64,000 nucleotides of DNA. Source: Akkermansiaceae bacterium. GTDB taxonomy: Bacteria; Verrucomicrobiota; Verrucomicrobiia; Verrucomicrobiales; Akkermansiaceae. The stretch covers positions 91,375 through 155,374 of the forward strand of contig JALOTY010000003.1 in NCBI GenBank assembly GCA_025457665.1. The letters run 5' to 3'. Within the stretch, counting starts at the first letter, position 1, and each line of letters opens with the position of its first letter. The translations under genes and the position numbers were made by a program. The notes under the pieces are model-generated. The model was not told the DNA's origin, made no database searches, and worked only from the letters and a program-made list of their open reading frames with translations. Positions 27,341 through 34,775 of the stretch are shown here, piece after piece.

Positions 27341-28332
27341 AACATTCATCCCGATATGGACTCGGTGTGGTGATTGGAAAGTTTCTTCCGCCGCACCGAG
27401 GTCACCGGCATCTGATTGAAAGAGCCCTCTCCCGTTGCGGCAGGGTTGTCGTGATTGTCTGTGGGAAACCCTCGGACCCAATCCCAGGCGAGTTGCGGGC
27501 CGATTGGCTGAGGGAAGTCCTACCAGCGGCGGAGGTGATGTTGATCGATGATCGTTACGATGAGAACGACTCGCGCATCTGGGCGGAAAACACGATTCGG
27601 TGGTTAGGTTGTGCGCCGGATGCCGTTTTCACTTCCGAGGGATATGGTGATGCCTACGCGGGCTATCTTGGATGTGTTCATGAATCGGTCGATCCTGAGC
27701 GTGTCCGTTTCCCGTGCAGCGGCACAGCCGTGCGGTCGGATCCTTTTTCCATGTGGAGCTACATCGATGCTCCGGTTCGTGCGTGGTATGCGAAGCGCAT
27801 CGTTATCGTCGGCGCGGAGTCGACGGGGACGACCACCTTGGCGCGCGCTCTGGCCAAGAGGTTCAAAACGGTTTGGGTTCCGGAATTTGGGCGGGAATAC
27901 AGCCTGGAGAAGCAGAAGCGAGGTCAAACGGAATGGAACAGTGATGAATTCCTGATGATCGCGCGTGAACAGACCCGTCGAGAGGAGGAGGCGGCTCGTG
28001 AGGCAAACCGGATTCTGATTTGCGACACGAATGCTTTCGCTACTCGCTTGTGGCATCGGCGGTACATGGGCTTCGACTTGCCGGAGCTTGCCGAGATATC
28101 GTCAACCTGCAGGGTTGATCTGTATCTTCTCACAGGCGACGAAATTCCTTTTGTTCAAGACGGTCTTCGAGACGGTGAGCACATTCGCCACGAAATGCAT
28201 CGCTGGTTCGAGATCGACCTTGGCAGGCAATCCGCTCCGTGGAGGCTGCTTGCGGGCGATTCTGCATTTCGAATATCGCAAGCATGCGGCGTAATCGAGG
28301 AGGTCCTGGGACCGATGTCACTTCGTTTTTGA
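27337..28332 (+). CDS. nadR: NadR-like bifunctional NMN adenylyltransferase / ribosylnicotinamide kinase
   Basis: Phosphorylates nicotinamide riboside to NMN and adenylates NMN to NAD. 331 residues, lacking the N-terminal DNA-binding helix-turn-helix of enteric NadR. The adenylyltransferase motif GKFLPPHRGHRHL lies at residues 14-26, with CSGTAVRSDPFSMW before the domain junction. The kinase P-loop is VGAESTGTTTLARALA near 158-173. FVPEFGREY-type sequence appears as VWVPEFGREYSLEK. Regulation is thus left to NrtR. It is the last gene of the operon; no strong terminator was seen in the 113 bases to the convergent purL. Confidence 0.93.
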   Translation: MKHSSRYGLGVVIGKFLPPHRGHRHLIERALSRCGRVVVIVCGKPSDPIPGELRADWLREVLPAAEVMLIDDRYDENDSRIWAENTIRWLGCAPDAVFTSEGYGDAYAGYLGCVHESVDPERVRFPCSGTAVRSDPFSMWSYIDAPVRAWYAKRIVIVGAESTGTTTLARALAKRFKTVWVPEFGREYSLEKQKRGQTEWNSDEFLMIAREQTRREEEAAREANRILICDTNAFATRLWHRRYMGFDLPELAEISSTCRVDLYLLTGDEIPFVQDGLRDGEHIRHEMHRWFEIDLGRQSAPWRLLAGDSAFRISQACGVIEEVLGPMSLRF

Positions 28333-28445
28333 TTTTCTCCTCGGCTACGGCCGACAGTGGAGTCTCTGAAGGCCATGTAGTAGAGCAGGAAGGGTTTGCA
28401 GATATGAATGGGAGTAAACGCCTGTTTCTGGAGAGTGGATCGTCC

Positions 28446-31400
28446 TCAGTGCTTGAAATATGCAACTCCACTTGAAAAGATCGGCTGGTGTTTGTCGCCG
28501 GGGATGTTTTTGGCGACGAGGGGGCCGGAGCGTTCGGTGTGGCCCATTTTGCCGAGGACGCGGCCGCAGGGGCTGGTGATGCCTTCGATGGCGCCTAGTG
28601 AGCCGTTGGGGTTGTGGGCGATGTCCATGGAGGGACTGCCATGTTCATCGACGTATTGCGTGGCGATCTGACCGGCGGCGGCGAGTTGGGAGATGATTTC
28701 GGCGCTGGCGAGGAAGCGGCCTTCGCCGTGGGAGAGGGGGATGCTGTGGATGTCGCCCACGCTGCTGTTAGAAAGCCACGGGGAGAGTGTGCTGCTCACG
28801 CGGGTGTGGGCGTAGCGGGAGATGTGGCGGCCGATTTCGTTGTGCACCAAGGTCGGCGCATCCGCGGTGGATTCCCGGATCTCACCATAGGGCACGAGGC
28901 CGGTTTTGATGAGAGCCTGGAAGCCGTTGCAGATGCCGAGGATGAGGCCGTCGCGGTTCTTGAGCAGGTCCATGATGGCATCCGCCACGCGTGGGCTGCG
29001 GATGATGGTGGCGATGAACTTGGCCGAGCCATCGGGTTCATCGCCCGCGCTGAAACCGCCGGGGAACATGAGGATCTGCGATTGGCGGATTTTCTCCGCA
29101 AGAGCGGTCAGCGATTCCTCGATGTGGCGTGCTGTTAGATTGCGGAAGACCAGGATTTCCGCATTGGCCCCGGCTTCGCGGAAGGCTTTGGCGGAGTCGT
29201 ATTCGCTGTTCGTGCCCGGAAACGCGGGGATCAAAACCTTGGGTTTTGAAGAGTGCCGGGTGATCGGTGATCGGTGATCGGTGGACGAGTAGGGTTTGAC
29301 CGCCAAGTCGCCAAGATCTCTAAGATTTTTGGTCTCCGGTTTGGTTGGATAGACGGGTTCCAGAGTCGATTCCCAGGCGGCTTGCAGGTCGGTGAGCGGG
29401 TGGGATTCGCCGTTGAGGACGAGGGTGGGATCGGCGGTGGTGTGGCCGATGAGGGTGGCACCGAGTGAGGCGGGGAGGTCTTCCGTGTGTTCGATCAGGA
29501 AGGTGAAGTAGGCTTTGTTGAAGAGAGATGTGGACGAGACGTCCACACTCCTTAGGCCGATGCGGTTGCCGAAGCAGCACTTGGCCAGCGCGGCGGCGAG
29601 GCCGGGGGCACCGATGTGGTGGAGGGAGAGGAGCTTGCCGTTCTGGTTGAGTTGATAGAGCGCCTCGGCGTGTTGCTTCAGCGCATCGAAGTCCGGGAGT
29701 TGATCGGCATCTATCGGGATTTCGAGAATCGAGACCTTGGAGCCCGATTTCTTGAACTCCGGCGAGAGCGCGAGGCTGGCTTTGCCGGGGGCGAGGGCGA
29801 AGGAGACGAGGGTGGGGGGGACGTCGAGTTCATTGAAGGAACCGGACATCGAGTCCTTGCCACCGATGGCGGCGAGGCGCAGCGAGTGCTGGGCATGGAA
29901 GGCTCCTAACAATGCAGCGAAGGGCAGGCCCCAGCGTTTGGGATCGGTGCCCAGTTTGGGGAAATACTCTTGCAGCGTGAGCCGGATGTCCGAGAGCCGC
30001 GCGCCCGAGGCCACGGCCTTGCAGACGGATTCGGTGACGGCATAAACCGCGCCGTGGAAGGGGGATTGCTCGGAGATGTGGGGATCGAAGCCCCAGGCCA
30101 TGTGGGTGCAGACGTCGGTGTTTCCCTCTAACAGCGGAAGCTTTGCCACCATCGCATCCGGCGGGGTGATTTGGTGTTTTCCACCGAAGGGCCAGAGGAC
30201 TGTGCCTGCGCCGACGGAGCCATCGAACATTTCGCCGAGGCCGCGTTGGGAGCAGAAGTTGAGGGAACTCAGGTGATCAGTGATCGGTGAGCGGTGATCG
30301 GTGGGAGAGGGTGACGCTAGCGTGCCTGTTTCGAGTGAGGAGCTTGTGAGGTCTTCGACTTGTTCCGTTTTGATTGAACTGCCAGCCTTTTGACCTGCTC
30401 GATGGACTCGCTCAAGGGCCTCAATGACTGGGATGCCAGCAGCGCCGAGGCTTTCTCTGAGTTCCTGCGGTGTGATTCGCTGAGATACAGTGGAGTGTTC
30501 ATGATTGGAAGATAGAGGGGGTGTCAAGATGCCGAGAGCTGGTAGGTCAGAGGCTTTCTGGACATGCACCTTGGCGGATTGTTGGACGCCGTTGGTGTTG
30601 AGGAAGGCGCGGGAGAGGTTGACGATGGTTTTGCCGCGCCAGGTCATGATGAGGCGGCCGGAGTCGGTGACGTCGGCGACGTGGACGCATTCGAGGTTTT
30701 CCTTGTCGGCCTCAGCGATGAAGTAGTCGATTTCACCGGGATCGACGCAGACGGCCATGCGTTCCTGGGATTCGGAAATGGCAAGTTCGGTGCCATCGAG
30801 TCCGTCGTATTTCTTCGGCACGGCATCGAGGTGGATGACGAGCGATGGGGCAATTTCACCGATGGCGACGGAGACACCGCCGGCACCGAAGTCGTTGCAG
30901 ATTTTGATTTTCCGGGTGAGTTCCGGATTGCGGAAGAGGCGCTGGATTTTGCGTTCGGTGGGGGCATCGCCCTTCTGGACTTCGGCGGAGTTTTCGAGGG
31001 CGGTATCGGTATGTTCCTTGGAGGATCCGGTGGCGCCGCCGACACCATCGCGGCCGGTGCGTCCGCCGATGAGGAGGATCACATCGCCGGGAGCCGGGCT
31101 GCCGCGGAAGACCTGGGAGCGTGGGGCGGCGGCGACGACGGCACCGATTTCGAGACGTTTTGCGACGTATCCCGGATGATAGACTTCCGCGACCTGGCCG
31201 GTGGCGAGGCCGATCTGGTTGCCGTAGGAGGAATAACCGTGGGCGGCAACCTGGCAGATTTTCTTCTGTGGGAGCTTGCCGGGAAGGGTTTCAGAGAACG
31301 GGGTGAGGGGATTGCCCGCGCCGGTGACGCGCATGGCCTGATAGACGTAGGATCGACCGGAAAGCGGATCGCGAATGCAGCCGCCGAGGCAGGTGGCGGC

Positions 31401-32384
31401 GCCGCCGAAAGGTTCGATTTCTGTGGGGTGGTTGTGAGTCTCGTTTTTGAACATCACGAGCCATTCCTCCTCCGGCGCGCCATCGATGGAAACGGGGACG
31501 ACGATGGAGGCGGCGTTCACCTCTTCGGAAACTTCGAGGTTGTCGAGTTCGCCGGAGGCTTTCAGCTCGCGCATGCCAATGAGGGCGATGTCCATGAGCG
31601 TGACCGGCTTTTCCTCGCGGCCAAGGCTCTTTCTAACAGACTGATAGGTTTCCCACGCGCGGGCGGCGGGGCCGGCGGGGTCATCGAAGGTGACTTCCTC
31701 GATCTTTGTGAGGAAAGTGGTGTGGCGGCAGTGGTCGGACCAGTAGGTATCGAGCATTTTCAGCTCGGTGATGCTGGGATCGCGCTTTTCCTCATCGCGG
31801 AAATAGGCCTGGCAGAAAGCGACGTCTGCGGCGGTCATGGCGAGACCGAACTCGGAGCGGATCGTGGCGGGGTCGGCCGTGGTGAACCCATCGAGGACTC
31901 GCACGTCCGCCGGGGCATGAGGAGCTTGCCGGAGAGGTTCGCCGCTGACCGGGATTTCATGGGAATCCACGGCATTGATGACGAAGCTCTTGATGGCGGT
32001 GATTTGATCCGCGCTCAGTTCGCCCTTGAGGACGATGACCTTGGCGGAAAACACCGTGGGGCGTTCCTTGCCGGTGAGGATTTGAATGCACTGGGCGGCG
32101 GAGTCGGCGCGTTGGTCGAATTGACCGGGAAGGTATTCGACCGCGAAGGCGGTTTCATCGGCCCCCAGCGTGAGTTCGGCGGAGAGGTCATCGACCTGCG
32201 GCTCGGAAAGAATGTGGCTGGCGGCTTCCTGGAATTCTGCGGCGCTGAGACCATCGATATCATAGCGCTGGACCACGCGAAGCGAGCGGAGGCCGGGCAG
32301 AGTGAGCGACTCCTGAAGCTGGTGAAGGAAGTGGCGGGCTTCGGAAGCGTGTTCGGCCTTTTTTTCGACAAAAATGCGGTGCAT
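28446..32384 (-). CDS. purL: Phosphoribosylformylglycinamidine synthase, single-chain form with two inserts
   Basis: Fourth step of purine synthesis. 1312 residues holding the synthase and a C-terminal class I glutaminase. Synthase signatures include SDHCRHTTFLTKIEEV, NETHNHPTEIEPFGGAATC and FGAGGVSVAIGEIAPS. The glutaminase begins KVLIPAFPGTNSEYDSAKAF and has nucleophile GICNGFQAL near residue 1150 and LPLSHGEGRF. Two in-frame segments do not belong to the family: about residues 618-707 and about 1011-1048. Both contain the peptide TDHRSPIT (see separate entries). Several CTGTTAGA motifs fall in this gene. The enzyme was probably functional, since both inserts sit between domains. It follows ribH and nusB on the same strand. 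Confidence 0.94.
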   Translation of the reverse strand: MHRIFVEKKAEHASEARHFLHQLQESLTLPGLRSLRVVQRYDIDGLSAAEFQEAASHILSEPQVDDLSAELTLGADETAFAVEYLPGQFDQRADSAAQCIQILTGKERPTVFSAKVIVLKGELSADQITAIKSFVINAVDSHEIPVSGEPLRQAPHAPADVRVLDGFTTADPATIRSEFGLAMTAADVAFCQAYFRDEEKRDPSITELKMLDTYWSDHCRHTTFLTKIEEVTFDDPAGPAARAWETYQSVRKSLGREEKPVTLMDIALIGMRELKASGELDNLEVSEEVNAASIVVPVSIDGAPEEEWLVMFKNETHNHPTEIEPFGGAATCLGGCIRDPLSGRSYVYQAMRVTGAGNPLTPFSETLPGKLPQKKICQVAAHGYSSYGNQIGLATGQVAEVYHPGYVAKRLEIGAVVAAAPRSQVFRGSPAPGDVILLIGGRTGRDGVGGATGSSKEHTDTALENSAEVQKGDAPTERKIQRLFRNPELTRKIKICNDFGAGGVSVAIGEIAPSLVIHLDAVPKKYDGLDGTELAISESQERMAVCVDPGEIDYFIAEADKENLECVHVADVTDSGRLIMTWRGKTIVNLSRAFLNTNGVQQSAKVHVQKASDLPALGILTPPLSSNHEHSTVSQRITPQELRESLGAAGIPVIEALERVHRAGQKAGSSIKTEQVEDLTSSSLETGTLASPSPTDHRSPITDHLSSLNFCSQRGLGEMFDGSVGAGTVLWPFGGKHQITPPDAMVAKLPLLEGNTDVCTHMAWGFDPHISEQSPFHGAVYAVTESVCKAVASGARLSDIRLTLQEYFPKLGTDPKRWGLPFAALLGAFHAQHSLRLAAIGGKDSMSGSFNELDVPPTLVSFALAPGKASLALSPEFKKSGSKVSILEIPIDADQLPDFDALKQHAEALYQLNQNGKLLSLHHIGAPGLAAALAKCCFGNRIGLRSVDVSSTSLFNKAYFTFLIEHTEDLPASLGATLIGHTTADPTLVLNGESHPLTDLQAAWESTLEPVYPTKPETKNLRDLGDLAVKPYSSTDHRSPITRHSSKPKVLIPAFPGTNSEYDSAKAFREAGANAEILVFRNLTARHIEESLTALAEKIRQSQILMFPGGFSAGDEPDGSAKFIATIIRSPRVADAIMDLLKNRDGLILGICNGFQALIKTGLVPYGEIRESTADAPTLVHNEIGRHISRYAHTRVSSTLSPWLSNSSVGDIHSIPLSHGEGRFLASAEIISQLAAAGQIATQYVDEHGSPSMDIAHNPNGSLGAIEGITSPCGRVLGKMGHTERSGPLVAKNIPGDKHQPIFSSGVAYFKH
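29241..29350. repeat. Repeat-like in-frame insert 2 in purL
   Basis: Just before the glutaminase domain, the gene contains GGTGATCGGTGATCGGTGATC-type direct repeats (29259-29282) followed by a CCGCCAAGTCGCCAAG stretch. Translated on the gene strand this gives KNLRDLGDLAVKPYSSTDHR and SPITRHSS. The family has no conserved sequence here. Both pieces look like intergenic repeat material captured in frame. Confidence 0.6.
30262..30530. repeat. Repeat-like in-frame insert 1 in purL (about 270 bp)
   Basis: Base composition drops visibly, and the segment begins with GGTGATCAGTGATCGGTGAG and further GGTGATCGGTGG repeats (30271-30303). On the gene strand it reads about ITPQELRESLGAAGIPVIEA, then LERVHRAGQKAGSS, LETGTLASPSPTDHRSPITD, ending where the conserved SSLNFCSQRGLGEMFD of PurL resumes. 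Related enzymes have only a short linker here. The frame is kept through the insert. Confidence 0.65.
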
Positions 32385-32468
32385 GGGCGGGTCCTCGCGG
32401 TGGAAGGGGGCGAGGTTAGCGGGTGGCCCGGGGAGCGCAAGGCGCGGGAGGGAAAAAGGCGACAGCGA

Positions 32469-33353
32469 CTAGGCCTTGGCGACCTTGTCGAGCACGCCAT
32501 TGACGAAGCGCGGGGAATCGGAGGTGCCAAAGGTGCGGGCAAGCTCGATGGCTTCATTGATCGCCACCGGGGCAGGAACCTCGGCATCAAACAGGATTTC
32601 CCAGGTGGCGAGGCGGAGGATGGCACGATCGATGGGATCGACGCGTTCCGGCGCGTAGTTCTCGATGACGGCAAAAAGGGCCTGATCGACCTCGGCTTTC
32701 CGGGCGAGGACGGCATCGACGAGAGCATCGACCTTGCTGCGGAGTTCGCGGAGCGAAAGCGTGCATTCGCGGACCTTGCGGAGTTCCGGTTGATCGGGGA
32801 AATCCTCGGGGTGTTCGAGCATGCGGACGCGATCGGAAATCCGGTCGAGCCGGCTCATGGCACCGACGAGTGGCTCAAGGCGCGGGCGGAGATCCGGGCG
32901 GTCATCGAGCAAGCTGCCGAAGCCTTTGCGGCTGGCCAAGAGTTCGCGATTGATGAGGAAAAGCTTCTCGATGGCCGGTTCGAGCTGGGCGACGACAGCC
33001 TCGTCATCGCCATCCCGCGGGATGCGTGCGGTGGCCGTCATGGCGGCGGACCATTCCGATTCCAGCACGGCGATGCGGCGCAGCAGGGTGGCGCTGGATT
33101 CCAGGGAGGGATCGGCCTTCAAGGTCGCGAGGGCGGCGGGGAAACGGGCTTCGAAGGCCTCGTGGCGCTCTTCCCGGGCGAGTTGGAGGTGATGGAGCGT
33201 TTTCCAGGTGGCGACTGCGAGACCGCGCCGATCCGACTCGGTGACGAACTGCCAGAAGGGCTCACGCAGCGCGGCGGGATCGCTTCCGCCTTCGAGGTCG
33301 GCAGAGTAGAGAAACTGGATCGCTGCCTCGCGGATCTGTCGGCGACTGGGCAT
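32469..33353 (-). CDS. nusB: Transcription antitermination factor NusB, enlarged
   Basis: Binds boxA RNA with S10 in rRNA antitermination. 294 residues, about twice the usual 140. The N-terminal helix RRQIREAAIQFLYSADLEG and the C-terminal core NYAPERVDPIDRAILRLATW, then EILFDAEVPAPVAINEAIEL and ARTFGTSDSPRFVNGVLDKV are classical. Between them about 150 extra, highly charged helical residues are inserted. The ATG overlaps the ribH stop by one base, so translation is coupled. purL follows 84 bases later. Confidence 0.93.
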   Translation of the reverse strand: MPSRRQIREAAIQFLYSADLEGGSDPAALREPFWQFVTESDRRGLAVATWKTLHHLQLAREERHEAFEARFPAALATLKADPSLESSATLLRRIAVLESEWSAAMTATARIPRDGDDEAVVAQLEPAIEKLFLINRELLASRKGFGSLLDDRPDLRPRLEPLVGAMSRLDRISDRVRMLEHPEDFPDQPELRKVRECTLSLRELRSKVDALVDAVLARKAEVDQALFAVIENYAPERVDPIDRAILRLATWEILFDAEVPAPVAINEAIELARTFGTSDSPRFVNGVLDKVAKA

Positions 33354-33850
33354 CAGCGGGACGATTCGAGCGGCATCGTGCGGTCGAGTTCATGGAAGAC
33401 ATCGACCATGGAAGCGGCGGCGCGGGCGGCCTCGCGACCGCGGTTGAGGTTGGCGCCGATGCAGCGGGCGTAGGCTTGTTTTTCGTCTTCGACGAGGAGG
33501 ACTTCATTGATCACCGGGACCTTGTGCTGGATGGCCAGGGTTTGGAGGGCATCGGTGACCGAGCGGGCGACGAGATCGGCGTGGGCGGTGGCACCGCGGA
33601 TGATCACGCCGAGACCGATCACGGCGGCGGGGCGGAGCCTCTGGAGGACGGCGGCGGCGGCCACGGGGACTTCGAAGGCACCGGGGACCCGGATGAGATC
33701 GATGCGGGTGGCGGGCATCAGCTCACCGAGTTCGGCGACCGTGTTATCCACCAGGGCATCGGCGAATTGTTCGTTGTATTTCGCGGCGACGATGCAGACG
33801 CGCACGCGGGGTCCGATGATTCTGGGTTTGGGCGGGAGCGCCGTGGACAT
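33353..33850 (-). CDS. ribH: 6,7-dimethyl-8-ribityllumazine synthase
   Basis: Penultimate enzyme of riboflavin synthesis; forms large shells of 60 subunits or pentamers. 165 residues. Hallmarks are VCIVAAKYNEQFADALV, RVPGAFEVPVAAAAVL, VIGLGVIIRGATAHADLVAR (catalytic histidine) and INEVLLVEDEKQAYAR. The usual GxLTxxxxxQAxxR motif is altered to EVLLVEDEKQAYAR. Coupled to nusB, a common pairing (ribH-nusB) in bacteria. Confidence 0.95.
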   Translation of the reverse strand: MSTALPPKPRIIGPRVRVCIVAAKYNEQFADALVDNTVAELGELMPATRIDLIRVPGAFEVPVAAAAVLQRLRPAAVIGLGVIIRGATAHADLVARSVTDALQTLAIQHKVPVINEVLLVEDEKQAYARCIGANLNRGREAARAAASMVDVFHELDRTMPLESSR

Positions 33851-33902
33851 GGCGTTGCTATGGTGGGAGGTGATGGAAATGTCAACGAAGAGGGGCCGCG
33901 GA

Positions 33903-34712
33903 TTATGAAGAGGCGGTCTTCACCAGCAGGCCTTTTTTGCGGGCGGTGCGCAGGGTGCGGGCGAAAAGGGCACCGGCGGCGGCCATGTAGAGGAAGTTGA
34001 GCCCGGCGGCGAGAAGCAGGCTTTTGGCATCGATTTCCCCACGGGAGAGCAGATCGCGCATGCCTTCGAAGACATGGGCCGCCGGCATGGACAGGGCGAT
34101 CGATTGCATCCAGCCGGGAAGGACATCGACCCCGTAAAAAACGCAGGCGAAGGGCTGGACCATGAAGGGAATCGCCCAGGCCAACGATTCCGCGCCGTGG
34201 CCCCAGCGGAGCACGAGGGCGGTGGAAACGATGCCGAGCGTCCAGCCGAACATCATCAGGTTCCCGTAAAACGCGAAGAGCAACCACTCGAACTGGAAGA
34301 GCTGGAAGGAATAGGCGAGCGCAGCGATGCCAGCCATGGCCAAGGCGGTGACGGCGACCCGCAGGAAGCCCACCGCGAAGCTGGCGGCGAGGTATTCCGT
34401 CATGCGGATGGGCGCGGCGAAAATGTTCAGCAGGTTGCGGGTCCAGACATCTTCGAGGAAAGAAATCGCCACCCCTTGCTGCGAACGGAAGAGGGCGTCC
34501 CAGAGGATGATGGCACCGATGAAAAAGGTGACAAATTTCTGAAAGCCATCGTTCGCCAGCCCGGCCTGTTTCTGGAGGAACATCGTGACGAAACCCCAGA
34601 GCAGCAACTGGACGATGGGCCAAAAGAACAGCTCCACCCCGCGCACGGGATTTCTCGTGTAGAGAAGGACCTGGCGGGTCACCAGGGCGGAAATGATGGA
34701 AGGGCGGAGCAT
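33903..34712 (-). CDS. ABC-2 type transporter permease
   Basis: 269 residues from ATG 34712 (a GTG ten codons upstream at 34742 is possible). Six hydrophobic segments include VELFFWPIVQLLLWGFVTMF, GAIILWDALFRSQQGVAISF and LAWAIPFMVQPFACVFYGVD, then VLPGWMQSIALSMPAAHVFE. The PAAHVFEGMR region is typical of ABC-2 exporters near the end of the membrane domain. No ATP-binding partner is encoded beside it, so it must pair with a distant ATPase or with one of another operon. The substrate is unknown. Confidence 0.82.
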   Translation of the reverse strand: MLRPSIISALVTRQVLLYTRNPVRGVELFFWPIVQLLLWGFVTMFLQKQAGLANDGFQKFVTFFIGAIILWDALFRSQQGVAISFLEDVWTRNLLNIFAAPIRMTEYLAASFAVGFLRVAVTALAMAGIAALAYSFQLFQFEWLLFAFYGNLMMFGWTLGIVSTALVLRWGHGAESLAWAIPFMVQPFACVFYGVDVLPGWMQSIALSMPAAHVFEGMRDLLSRGEIDAKSLLLAAGLNFLYMAAAGALFARTLRTARKKGLLVKTASS

Positions 34713-34775
34713 GAGGAACGGCGGCAAGCATCCATCGCGCACCGCCTTGCGGCAAACCTTGTTTCCGGCGTCGCC

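Noticed and set aside
30564..33473. A 969-codon open frame antisense to purL and nusB
   Set aside because: purL and nusB are unmistakable on the other strand; the antisense frame has no recognisable motif.
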